Assembly: GCF_036840915.1 (NCBI RefSeq)
Contig: NZ_CP085725.1
Coordinates: forward strand, 3,162,001-3,226,000
Source of the DNA: Flavobacterium hankyongi
Lineage (GTDB): Bacteria; Bacteroidota; Bacteroidia; Flavobacteriales; Flavobacteriaceae
DNA: 64,000 nt
Direction of reading: 5' to 3'
A program made the translations under genes and the position numbers. Below, one piece after another: positions 35,799 through 43,373 of this stretch. A model generated the notes under the pieces. The model was not told the origin of the DNA and did no database searches. It saw only the letters and a program-made list of their open reading frames with translations. How positions within the stretch are numbered: the first letter of the stretch is position 1; every line of letters starts with the position of its first letter.

Positions 35799-36112
35799 AT
35801 TTTTTAGTTTTAAAATTATATGTAAGAAATATCAAACAAGATGCCGATTTGTTTATGCCAAAATGAATTTAGCAGAAGATTAACTATTTGTAAGAAAAAA
35901 CACAAATTACAGTTAAAAATTATACCAAATCATTGGGCTTGACGTTCTCTTTGGTTTGTGTTTGATAAAATACACATCGTCTCCAAATTTGTCATGCTCA
36001 AATACTCCGCAAAATAATTAGATAGTCATAGATTAGTTGACTTACTACTGATGTTAACTTCTTTTTAATGCTTACATTGAATTTTATTGAAGCCAACAGA
36101 CAAAGCATTTGT
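35799..36112. other. 314-base gap: duplicated flank fused to an 83-aa gene remnant
   Basis: 35799-35945 matches 19312-19465, the flank of copy A. At about 35950 the match ends (after CTTGACGTTCTCT) and the sequence becomes a piece of the 83-aa gene (35951-36021). 36022-36112 shows nothing recognisable. Confidence 0.7.
35951..36021 (-). pseudogene. Fragment of the 83-aa small membrane protein gene
   Basis: The minus strand reads LFCGVFEHDKFGDDVYFIKH and then KPK, matching the centre of the intact protein at 20865-21116. Both ends are missing. It is a recombination remnant joined to the flank of the 135-aa gene. Confidence 0.8.
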
Positions 36113-36809
36113 TTAGCAGATTAACAACAATCGATACTCTCCTTCATTTTCTTTTGGTATTCTATGAATACAAGGTACTACTTGCTGGTTGGGATGATCT
36201 ACAGCCAGTCTCCAAATGTGTCCATTACCTAAGTTAATAGGTGCTGCACCCTCATGAGCCTGATAATGTAAGTCGAAATAAATCTCTTTCAAAAAGTTTT
36301 CAAATTCTTCAGGAGGGCCATCGTGTAGTTTTTCTAGTTTTGCTCTAATTTCTGGAATTAGAACCTTTTGCGTGACTTGTGCATTAGGAATGATATCATT
36401 AGCCGCTCCATGATAGGTACATAAAAAAGTATCTGTGGCAATGGGTGAACGATCGACATGAAACGAATACACATCAGTCGATATGAAATCAAATTCATCA
36501 TCGCGCTCATAACACTTCAATAAATTAAGCGTTGGCGAAGCGCCAAAATCACTTAATAATTGTAAATCATTTAAAATTATTTCACGAGCAAGATTCCCTT
36601 TTTTGGTTAGATTTAGTGCGGTTAGATCTTCGGGAGTAACTACGGTTATATTTTCTTTTAGGCGTAATAGGGAAACAATCTCTTTAAAATCGCCCTCTAA
36701 ATTCCTGTGCAACATAGTGCATTTGTCTCTCCCTTGAAGTCAGTAGCTACAAGCGCAGAGAAATTGGATACTATCCCAATTTGGTTGCTGTATAAAAGGA
36801 AGGATTCAT
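36113..36809 (-). pseudogene. DUF1826-like gene, second copy, with two 1-base deletions
   Basis: The 3' 200 codons are open and closely match 24273-24971 (SPTLNLLKCYERDDEF, YSFHVDRSPIATDTFLCTYH). The 5' end has the expected ATG at 36809, but one base is missing near 36793 and another near 36720 (TTGCACAGG for TTGGTACAGG). The start is therefore out of frame, and translation could only begin at an internal ATG (36715). The N-terminal ~30 residues are lost. Probably inactive, although the remaining frame is clean, so decay is recent. Confidence 0.75.
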
Positions 36810-36909
36810 ATTAGTAAAAAGCGAGTTTTTTTACGCTACAAAAATATACGCTACAAATCAGTTACAGCAAATGTAGCAGGATAAACTTTTCAACAAGATT
36901 CTTGTTAGT

Positions 36910-36945
36910 GTCAAGGCACGGATTACAAATCCGCACTATCAGGTT
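36910..36945. repeat. Dispersed element, copy after cassette flank 2
   Basis: GTCAAGGCACGGATTACAAA continues as TCCGCACTATC. The hairpin CGGATT-ACA-AATCCG is at 36919-36933. It ends the conserved block upstream of the second DUF1826-like gene. Confidence 0.65.
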
Positions 36946-36963
36946 AATTTTATTCATCATATT

Positions 36964-37408
36964 TTAATTACAGTCTTTTAGTATGATTGTATCATTTTCA
37001 AAAATCAATCCAATATCTCCTTTTATCGTTTTTTCTATTTCTTCCTTACTCCATTTACGGTGTTCAATCTTGTAATTATTAAAACTTCTATTGGCATCAA
37101 AAAAACTAGTTAATATTTTGAAATCATATAGCCCATCTTCTTTTTTAATTGTTTTAAAAAAAACAAAATAATCTCTAAATTCTTTTTTTATTGAATAAAA
37201 GAATACTCTCTTCAATTGATTATTATCAATCTTCTTTTGTAGTTCATAATCATTAATTGTAGTATTAATATTTATGACTGAGGTCACTAAGGATTCTTTT
37301 TGAGATATGTATTCTATCTTATTTAAACATGTTTTTTTTTGACTCTTGACAACCAAAAAGAGTAATAATTATTAAAATGATAATAATATTTATCCTTATA
37401 CCAACCAT
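36964..37408 (-). pseudogene. Lipoprotein gene out of frame at an A9 run
   Basis: From the ATG at 37408 a lipoprotein signal is encoded (IIIILIIITLFGCQES, Cys20), but the frame stops soon after. The rest of the protein (CLNKIEYISQKESLVTSVIN ... GDIGLIFENDTIILKDCN) is open in the adjacent frame to 36964. The shift occurs at a run of nine A (plus-strand T9 at 37332-37340). Eight bases there would restore one protein of about 147 residues. It could be inactive or phase-variable. It starts 2 bases after the stop of the lipoprotein gene at 37411. Confidence 0.65.
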
Positions 37409-37410
37409 TC

Positions 37411-38058
37411 TTAATTTTCTTTTACCAATACAAATTCTTTTAAGTTATAAGTTAACGTTTCCTTATTTTCAAAATAAACATTAACCTTGCCTTTATTCAG
37501 TTGGCATTTTTTTGTTTGAAATTTTAAAAAATTAGATGGTAGGTCTTTCGCAAGTAAAATTTTATTATTTCTGTTATATAGGTATATAATATTATTTTTT
37601 AGAAAAGCACAAAAATCATTTTCTGAAGGTTCAACAATCTCAATCTCATATTCATTTATGTCAATTCTATTACCTTTATTATCTAAGTTACATAAAATTG
37701 AACTTCTATAATTAAACCCAGTTCCTTGAGATAAGACAATGTAGTCTTCGTGTTTAAATAGTATTTTAGGAATCATACCATTAGGGGAACTGCAATCGAA
37801 GCTAAAATTAAGAGTATCAATCACATTGTTTAATTTTATCTCAATACCGTATTGTTTTTCTTTTAAAGATATGTATTTCACATAGTCATTATCCTTAAAA
37901 ATGGTATCTTTTACTGTCGTACAGTCATGAATATCAATTCCTTTTGTGACCTCACTATGTTTGACCTCTTTTGGATTGTCTTTATCATTCTGAATATTTT
38001 TTTTACATCCGATAAAGATGAAAACTATTGCTATAAAAGTGTACTTAATACTTACCAT
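37411..38058 (-). CDS. Lipoprotein downstream of the orphan toxin fragment, possible immunity protein
   Basis: A 215-residue lipoprotein (FIAIVFIFIGCKKN, Cys18) of no family I recognise. It has a beta-rich periplasmic domain (NVIDTLNFSFDCSSPNGMIPK, HEDYIVLSQGTGFNYRSSIL). Its start overlaps the end of the toxin-like frame by 14 bases, the tight spacing typical of toxin-immunity pairs. A periplasmic, lipid-anchored product fits protection against a cell-wall or periplasmic toxin. This role is inferred from position only. Confidence 0.65.
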   Translation of the reverse strand: MVSIKYTFIAIVFIFIGCKKNIQNDKDNPKEVKHSEVTKGIDIHDCTTVKDTIFKDNDYVKYISLKEKQYGIEIKLNNVIDTLNFSFDCSSPNGMIPKILFKHEDYIVLSQGTGFNYRSSILCNLDNKGNRIDINEYEIEIVEPSENDFCAFLKNNIIYLYNRNNKILLAKDLPSNFLKFQTKKCQLNKGKVNVYFENKETLTYNLKEFVLVKEN

Positions 38059-38816
38059 TGAAATTTATATTAGGTTTTACAATATCATATTGAATACAGG
38101 GTGAGAATCCACTATTTCTGCCATTGACTGTACTCGTACCAATGGCAAAATTTGTTGGGTTAGGGGCCCAAAATATGGTGCCTCCGTATGTGGCAGATGA
38201 TGAATATAATGACATTCCTTTGTAATTGCCAGATGTAGCTAAATGAACACCTGCTGATAAACTATTTGTAGGGTTGTATTTGCTATATGCTGAATGACCA
38301 AGGAAAGTATTTAAATGATTAGTATTTATATTTAATCGTGCCGTTCTCGCTTTTATATGGTCAAAACCATTTTTTGCAAAATCAAAACCATCCCAACGTA
38401 ATGCCCCATTTGAATAATCACGTCCTCCCATCACTGCATTCAAAGCTGCTTGCATTCCAGATTCAGCATTATTATTATATTTAGTAGAATTTCCTCCATT
38501 TCCATAACCATATATTCCTTCAGTTTGAAGTGTAGATGAAACAGTTTTTGTTTTTATAATTTGATAAATTAACTATTGTTGAAGCAATAGCAAAAGATTC
38601 TTTCCAATTTCCACTCGATTCTTCTGCAACTGTATTTGCTAGTTGATTTAAAACAGAATTTGAAACACTTAGTTCTTTTGCGTTTTTAAAAGAACCATCT
38701 GAATTAATACCATCCGCAAAATATGCTTTGTCATCATTCTTACCATCACTACCTAAATGATTCCCATTTTTATCATAATAATCTCCAGGAGGGGCAGCTT
38801 CAAAATTTTTCATCAT
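38045..38816 (-). pseudogene. Orphan Rhs/effector C-terminal toxin domain with a frameshift
   Basis: The 5' part reads EAAPPGDYYDKNGNHLGSDG and NTVAEESSGNWKESFAIAS. The PPxDYYDKNGNxLGxDGK segment is the usual linker at the start of toxin domains of Bacteroidota Rhs-type effectors. After TIVNLSNYK a one-base insertion in an A run (near 38540) shifts the frame. The other frame continues TVSSTLQTEGIYGYGNGGNS and MQAALNAVMGGRDYSNGALR to 38045. The sequence resembles cell-wall hydrolase-type toxins. No Rhs core precedes it: upstream is a stump of the DUF1826-like gene, so it is a displaced cassette. Confidence 0.7.
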
Positions 38817-38842
38817 TTTTGCATCAAAACCATCAGCGGTTT

Positions 38843-39003
38843 GCTGTCTGAAAAGGGAGGGTTCATAGTAGTAAAAAGCGAATTTCTTTTTTTGCTACAA
38901 AAATATACGAGACAAATAGTTTCAGCAAATATAGCAGGATAAACTTTTTCTAACAAGATTGTTGTTAGTGTCAAGGCACGGATTATAAATCCGCGCCATC
39001 GGG
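38843..39003. repeat. Cassette flank 3 (stump of the DUF1826-like 5' end)
   Basis: TTGCTGTCTGAAAAG (as in copy 1) leads through AAAAAGCGAATTTCTT and GATAAACTTTT to GTCAAGGCACGG with the ATAAATCCG hairpin at 38979-38993. Only the first ~8 codons of the gene remain, fused to the toxin fragment. Confidence 0.7.
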
Positions 39004-39205
39004 GTACTATCCCAATTTGGTTGCTGTATAAAAGGAAGGATTCATAATAGTAAAAAGCGAGTTTCTTTTTTGCGCTACAAAATTACAGGATACAAGCCAG
39101 TTATGGCAAACTTATCACGATACACTTTTTCAATAAGATTCTTGTTGTTATTGTCAAGGAGCGGATGTCTTAAGCTGTTGCTGTGCTCGAGTGTAAATGC
39201 GCGTT
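39004..39205. repeat. Cassette flank 4 (tandem stump of the DUF1826-like 5' end)
   Basis: It begins directly after flank 3 with TACTATCCCAATTTGGTTGC (as in copy 2), keeps about 18 codons of the gene, then the promoter region and GTCAAGGAGCGGATG near 39155. A degenerate element (CTCGAGTGTAAATGCGCG) follows at 39187-39204. Flanks 3 and 4 in tandem indicate repeated recombination at this point. Confidence 0.7.
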
Positions 39206-39216
39206 ATCGGGAGACT

Positions 39217-39762
39217 TTATTTTATTTTATTTAAAACAGTTAATAATTTTGGTATTTTATCAACCTGTGTTTCTGTCCAGAAAGTATAATTTAAAATTTT
39301 ATCATTGTCATAACTATTTAATTTAATTGTGATTTTTCTGGTTTTTTCGTAAATGAAATATGAGAAAGTCATTTCTTTTGCTTTAAATATAAATTCTGAT
39401 GATTTATCTTTAAACTTAAGTTCTAAATTTGGGACAACATTTTTTTCAACAAAAGTTATAAATTCTTCAATCTCATCGATTCCTACCCATGCTGTTTTAA
39501 ATATATCTGGATTTTTAATGTACATATCGAGTTGTAAAGCATTAACTTTTTCACCGCTTTTAAGATCTATAACTTCAATAGGATAAAAATTTACATATTC
39601 ACCAATTCCCGATTTAAATTCAGCTATTGTTGTCCAATCTTTGTTTATGCGTGTGAACTGAGCTTTTTCAATAAATTTTCTTGTTGATGATTCTATATTT
39701 TCCTTTTGAGAGTAAGACAGAAGCGAAAATAAGATTAGGATTAGACTGAATGATTTTTTCAT
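39217..39762 (-). CDS. Secreted protein of unknown function
   Basis: A 181-residue protein with a signal peptide (LILILFSLLSYSQ). The mature part has alternating beta and helix patterns with many charged residues (EFKSGIGEYVNFYPIEVIDLKSGEKV, WVGIDEIEEFITFVEKNVVP). No family recognised. It has no close neighbour in its transcription direction, and a recombined cassette flank begins 12 bases beyond its stop. Confidence 0.65.
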   Translation of the reverse strand: MKKSFSLILILFSLLSYSQKENIESSTRKFIEKAQFTRINKDWTTIAEFKSGIGEYVNFYPIEVIDLKSGEKVNALQLDMYIKNPDIFKTAWVGIDEIEEFITFVEKNVVPNLELKFKDKSSEFIFKAKEMTFSYFIYEKTRKITIKLNSYDNDKILNYTFWTETQVDKIPKLLTVLNKIK

Positions 39763-39795
39763 TTATGTTTAATTTTATATTAGTGTTGTCATTTT

Positions 39796-41052
39796 CTATT
39801 TAGATATATATTTTTCCATTATTCCGCTAGGCATTGTTGGTGCAGAATCCTCTTTTAAGAGACCAGTATCAGAACGACTGAATAACGATTGTAAAATTAA
39901 CTGCCTATCGTTGTCTGATACCGAAGTATCATGCTTTAAAGCTAAATAGAAGTGTGTAAGTTGTTCTCTTTCCTCAGCATCTCGAGATAAATGATAAGAA
40001 CTAAATGTCAGTCTTGCCAAAATTCTTATGCAAAATGCCAATAATGAGACAATTGTAATTAAAATAATTGACCATTTAATTCCTTTCAAATTATCACTGA
40101 AAACACTTTTGAAATAATCATCACCAATAAAAAACAATAATGCAAAAAGTAATATTGCACTAATCACAGAAATTCCAATAAGTTTGTTTAGATGTTTGTT
40201 TCCTTCGTCCTTTAATTTAATGGCTCTTTTGTTCCAATAATTAGCTGGGGCTTCTAACCGTAATTTCTCACGATATAGATTTTCATTTTCCGAAACACTT
40301 TTTTTAGTTATATCAAAAAAGCTTGTGAATTCTTTTTGTGTGGTTGTAAGCCAATCATCAAATGTTATATTTTTTTCTTTTTTTAGTTCATCAACTGAAT
40401 TGAAATGGTCTGTTAAATTTTCTTTAGCACCTGTAATATATTGGTTTAAATGTTGTTCAGCTTCAACAATATATTCATTATATTTTGTTCTTATTTGACC
40501 TAAACTAATTTTTTCATTGTTTCTTCTATGAGAGATTTCAGAATCAGCTTGATTTTTAAATTCATAGGCAAGTAGAACTCCTGTCAGATAATCTCTACTT
40601 GTATTTGTGCTTATTGGTTGTCCAGTTAAATAGTCAATTGTTCCTTGAGTAGAACCAATATTCTTGTTATTTATTTCAATGATAAAATCAGTTTCAGGAC
40701 TATCATATGTAAAGATAAATCTTCTATTAAACCTTTCTGCTGATAAAATGTTGTTGAGTTCACTCCAAAAGGTATCAAATAAATGTTGATTCTCATTAGA
40801 AAAATCTACTATTTCTAATAACTTTGAGCGAATGCTTTCAAAATAATTTTTTGAAGAAATTAAATATTCTGGTAATTTACCAATATTGTTCCAGCCTTTG
40901 ACTTGGTCATGTACAAATGCATAGATTGACTCTATTCCTTTTAATTTAATTGTTGAATCCAAATAAGGGAAATTGATAACTATTTCCAAATTGTTAAGTT
41001 TATCCTTAATTGGACTGTCAATTATTAGTTTTCTAAAATCTTTTAGTTCCAT
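39796..41052 (-). CDS. Membrane protein with coiled coil, DUF6161-like
   Basis: A 418-residue protein. Residues 1-190 are soluble. Residues ~190-285 are helical with coiled-coil character (KYNEYIVEAEQHLNQYITGAKENL). Two membrane helices follow (residues ~291-312 and ~328-345). The C-terminus has YLALKHDTSVSDNDRQLILQ and SLFSRSDTGLLK, which recalls DUF6161 proteins. The cytoplasmic-helix/two-TM layout fits a sensor or membrane-acting effector. It is divergent from the helix-turn-helix gene at 41299 across an operator-rich region. Confidence 0.6.
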   Translation of the reverse strand: MELKDFRKLIIDSPIKDKLNNLEIVINFPYLDSTIKLKGIESIYAFVHDQVKGWNNIGKLPEYLISSKNYFESIRSKLLEIVDFSNENQHLFDTFWSELNNILSAERFNRRFIFTYDSPETDFIIEINNKNIGSTQGTIDYLTGQPISTNTSRDYLTGVLLAYEFKNQADSEISHRRNNEKISLGQIRTKYNEYIVEAEQHLNQYITGAKENLTDHFNSVDELKKEKNITFDDWLTTTQKEFTSFFDITKKSVSENENLYREKLRLEAPANYWNKRAIKLKDEGNKHLNKLIGISVISAILLFALLFFIGDDYFKSVFSDNLKGIKWSIILITIVSLLAFCIRILARLTFSSYHLSRDAEEREQLTHFYLALKHDTSVSDNDRQLILQSLFSRSDTGLLKEDSAPTMPSGIMEKYISK

Positions 41053-41181
41053 ATCAATTTTTTTAATTATCTAAGACAATTAATTTCTTATATCGGAATT
41101 TTAACTGTTTTTTCAAACCTAATCATTATAAATTACTTACACAATCACTAAAATTGGTGATATTTAGCGTTTTATTTTTTA

Positions 41182-41295
41182 GTGTCTAAAAAAAAAAATT
41201 TTGCAAAAAAGACACACAATCTGTGTCCTTTTTTTATTTTTTCTAAAAAAGGCACAAAAGTTGTGTCTAAATAATAAAACATATAAAAAGGACAC
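41182..41295. promoter_or_regulatory. Cluster of GACAC/GTGTC operator half-sites
   Basis: A perfect inverted pair GACACA (41211-41216) / TGTGTC (41222-41227), a near-palindrome GGCACAA-AAG-TTGTGTC (41251-41267), and single half-sites GTGTC (41182-41186) and GACAC (41291-41295) lie in the 246-base gap. The last ends three bases before the regulator's ATG. It looks like an autoregulatory operator for the helix-turn-helix protein. The first pair is also flanked by A6 and T7, so it could act as a terminator. Confidence 0.6.
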
Positions 41296-41298
41296 GTC

Positions 41299-41820
41299 AT
41301 GAAAAAGCGGACTGAGGTAAAAAACATGTTGGGATTAACACAAAATGAAATGGCTATGGCTTTAGGAATTACGAGAAGTCAATGGACTATGTGCAAATCA
41401 GGACAACGTGATTTACCACTTGATGCTTTACAACAATTTTCAGTTTTATTGCAAGGTGTTCAAAAAGAGAAAACTTCTAAAACTGTGCAACATTTCATAA
41501 AAGAAGAACAACACAAAACCAACGAAAAACTAAAAGAAGCGTACGAAAACACACAAATTAAACTGTCTCGTGTACAAAAGGAAATCAACACTATCGAGAA
41601 GCAACGAACAGAGAGTTTTGCCGCACTTAAAACTGCTGAATTTTTAGAAAATCATGATGACAAATTTGGTTTAGCATCTAGTATTAGAGCTAGAGCTATA
41701 AAATCGTTACACAAATACAGTTTATATAAACTGGAAAAATTACAACTTCAAAAAGAGAATTTTGAACTGCTTAAAAACAAACTGATAAAAAGAATACATC
41801 AAGCTGATAACGAAAAATAA
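41299..41820 (+). CDS. Helix-turn-helix regulator with coiled-coil tail
   Basis: A 173-residue protein. Residues ~9-50 (MLGLTQNEMAMALGITRSQWTMCKSGQRDLPLDALQ) form a Cro/XRE-type DNA-binding domain. Residues ~60-160 are a long charged helix likely to dimerise as a coiled coil (KLKEAYENTQIKLSRVQKEI). It probably binds the GACAC sites in front of its own gene and may also control the divergent membrane protein gene. There is no clear ribosome-binding site before the ATG, normal for Bacteroidota. Confidence 0.75.
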   Translation: MKKRTEVKNMLGLTQNEMAMALGITRSQWTMCKSGQRDLPLDALQQFSVLLQGVQKEKTSKTVQHFIKEEQHKTNEKLKEAYENTQIKLSRVQKEINTIEKQRTESFAALKTAEFLENHDDKFGLASSIRARAIKSLHKYSLYKLEKLQLQKENFELLKNKLIKRIHQADNEK

Positions 41821-41821
41821 A

Positions 41822-42718
41822 CTATTTTTCAATATACTTTTCTATTATATAATCAGTAATGTGATGTAGTGGTTTACCAGTTACAGGATGATATCCGGAA
41901 AAATTAAAAAATTCTAAATCACCATTACTGCCTTTACAGTACCATATTACTGCTTTCCCGTTTTTGAAATACGTTGTAGTGTCTGTTGGAGTTATTTTTC
42001 TTCGTTTGAGTAGGCTTTCATCATAAAGGATATTCAAATTCACGCTACCATTTTCTTTCGTTTCACAATCTACCTCAATATATCGATCATTTTTCCATTC
42101 TAGGCAGTCTTTGTGACGTAAATAATTGTAAAAAAGAGAAATTGTAAAAAAACTAATTAATAATAGGCCTAAAATTAGTATTGTTTTTTTTATTGATTGC
42201 TTTGAATTAGCTACATATTCATGTTTTGAAACATTACTAAAAGATAGATTCTGCAATCTACTATCTTGATTGTTTTGTAGTGATTCTTTGGGTTTCTCAA
42301 TGACAGATTCTGTTTTAGGTTCAATTTTGCAATCACTGTAATCTTTATCGATTCCAATTTTTGAAAATATATGATGAGGTCTTTGTTCAAAAGATATCAA
42401 AATGGCCGCCAATTCTACTCTTACTTTTTTATCAGGATTTTTGGTTTTCCCTGTTAAAAAAGATATTATTGGTTTGAACTTATCTGTATTGGAATTATTT
42501 ACAGACTTTTTTAATGATTCATTTTCCTTTGTTTCAAAAAACAACCTCATTATTTCTTCATCTGCTTTCGATACACCTTTATCAATAAGCTGAATATAAT
42601 AATCTCTAACAGCTGCTGGGGATAAGTCTGAAAAAAAGCCAGTGACATCATTTTTTTTAATGATTTCGAACTCTCTCCATATAGCATTTTTATAATCTTC
42701 AAAAGTAGTTTTACTCAT
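41822..42718 (-). CDS. Hypothetical protein with one membrane helix
   Basis: A 298-residue protein from the ATG at 42718; the frame is open further upstream but with no plausible start. The N-terminal cytoplasmic part (residues ~1-145, TFEDYKNAIWREFEIIKKNDVTGFF ... VRVELAAILISFE) is helical. One membrane helix (TILILGLLLISFFTISLFYNY) lies near residue 190. The C-terminal ~90 residues (KNGKAVIWYCKGSNGDLEFF, YHPVTGKPLHHIT) are extracytoplasmic and may be a small beta domain. Family not recognised. It converges with the helix-turn-helix gene, stop codons two bases apart. Confidence 0.65.
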   Translation of the reverse strand: MSKTTFEDYKNAIWREFEIIKKNDVTGFFSDLSPAAVRDYYIQLIDKGVSKADEEIMRLFFETKENESLKKSVNNSNTDKFKPIISFLTGKTKNPDKKVRVELAAILISFEQRPHHIFSKIGIDKDYSDCKIEPKTESVIEKPKESLQNNQDSRLQNLSFSNVSKHEYVANSKQSIKKTILILGLLLISFFTISLFYNYLRHKDCLEWKNDRYIEVDCETKENGSVNLNILYDESLLKRRKITPTDTTTYFKNGKAVIWYCKGSNGDLEFFNFSGYHPVTGKPLHHITDYIIEKYIEK

Positions 42719-42903
42719 AAGCACTTCAAAATTTATCGGAAAAATTAGAATAATCGGAAAACTGTCTTTGTAATCTCCGAAATATCGGAAATACAGGAGC
42801 AGTCTGTCAATAGAGCGGCAAATGTGGGGCATCTTTGCTTCAGAATTAGTTCTTGCTCTATTTCGCGATATGAACAAATGTACAAAACTAGTTTAAACCA
42901 AAG

Positions 42904-42917
42904 TACGGTTTTCCGCA
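42904..42917. promoter_or_regulatory. ACGGTTTTCCGTA-type motif, copy 1
   Basis: TACGGTTTTCCGCA lies 165 bases before the small lipoprotein gene that heads the two-component operon. Three other copies occur at 45821-45833, 48644-48656 and 57821-57833, all intergenic. Confidence 0.5.
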
Positions 42918-43028
42918 TTGGAATCTGAAAAGGGAAGTATAGATAACCCTTTGTGTGAGAACCTACTTTTTTCTTCCCAAAAAAATAACAGAGTACTCTA
43001 AAAGCAATTTTAGGGATGGTTTAAAAGA

Positions 43029-43047
43029 TTCGAAAATGATTTTCGAA
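43029..43047. promoter_or_regulatory. Perfect hairpin before the small lipoprotein gene
   Basis: TTCGAAAA (43029-43036) pairs with TTTTCGAA (43040-43047) around TGA, 34 bases before the ATG at 43082. It may be an operator or a structure in the 5' leader. Confidence 0.45.
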
Positions 43048-43081
43048 CGGCCAGACCTATGTAATTTTTAATTGAAGAAAA

Positions 43082-43321
43082 ATGAAAAATTTTATATATG
43101 TTGCTGTTTGTACAGCTCTAGGTTTTAGTGCGGTATCTTGTGATACTGACAGTGTTGAAGGTATCGCTAATGGTTATGCAAATAAAAATAGTAAAGATGA
43201 AGTGTCTAATGTTACTCTTAAAGAAACAGATACAATACCTACGGATACACTTACTATAAATTTACTTACTGGACCAGGTCCTGGGGATGATGTTGTGCCT
43301 ATCAAACCTCCAAAGCCTTAA
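43082..43321 (+). CDS. Small lipoprotein heading the two-component operon
   Basis: A 79-residue product with a lipoprotein signal (ALGFSAVSCDTD, Cys20). The mature 60 residues are acidic and Thr-rich and end in a Gly/Pro-rich tail, TGPGPGDDVVPIKPPKP. No family recognised. It lies 52 bases upstream of the sensor kinase on the same strand and is probably co-transcribed. It could be a secreted or surface signal sensed by the TPR domain of the kinase, which is speculative. It may equally be a structural lipoprotein. Confidence 0.6.
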   Translation: MKNFIYVAVCTALGFSAVSCDTDSVEGIANGYANKNSKDEVSNVTLKETDTIPTDTLTINLLTGPGPGDDVVPIKPPKP

Positions 43322-43373
43322 TTAATTTGTGAGTTTTAAAATAAGAATTAGTAAATTCGGGGAAAGAATCAAT

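Larger units (their letters stand above)
42719..43081. other. 363-base gap holding the promoter region of the two-component operon
   Basis: The only notable parts are the ACGGTTTTCCGCA motif at 42905-42917 and a hairpin at 43029-43047. No exact TAnnTTTG box is seen; TAACCCTTTG at 42944-42953 is the nearest. No gene is apparent. Confidence 0.6.

Noticed and set aside
41211..41235. GACACA/TGTGTC pair as a simple terminator
   Set aside because: It has A and T tracts, but the same half-sites recur three more times towards the regulator start, which fits an operator better. A dual role stays possible.
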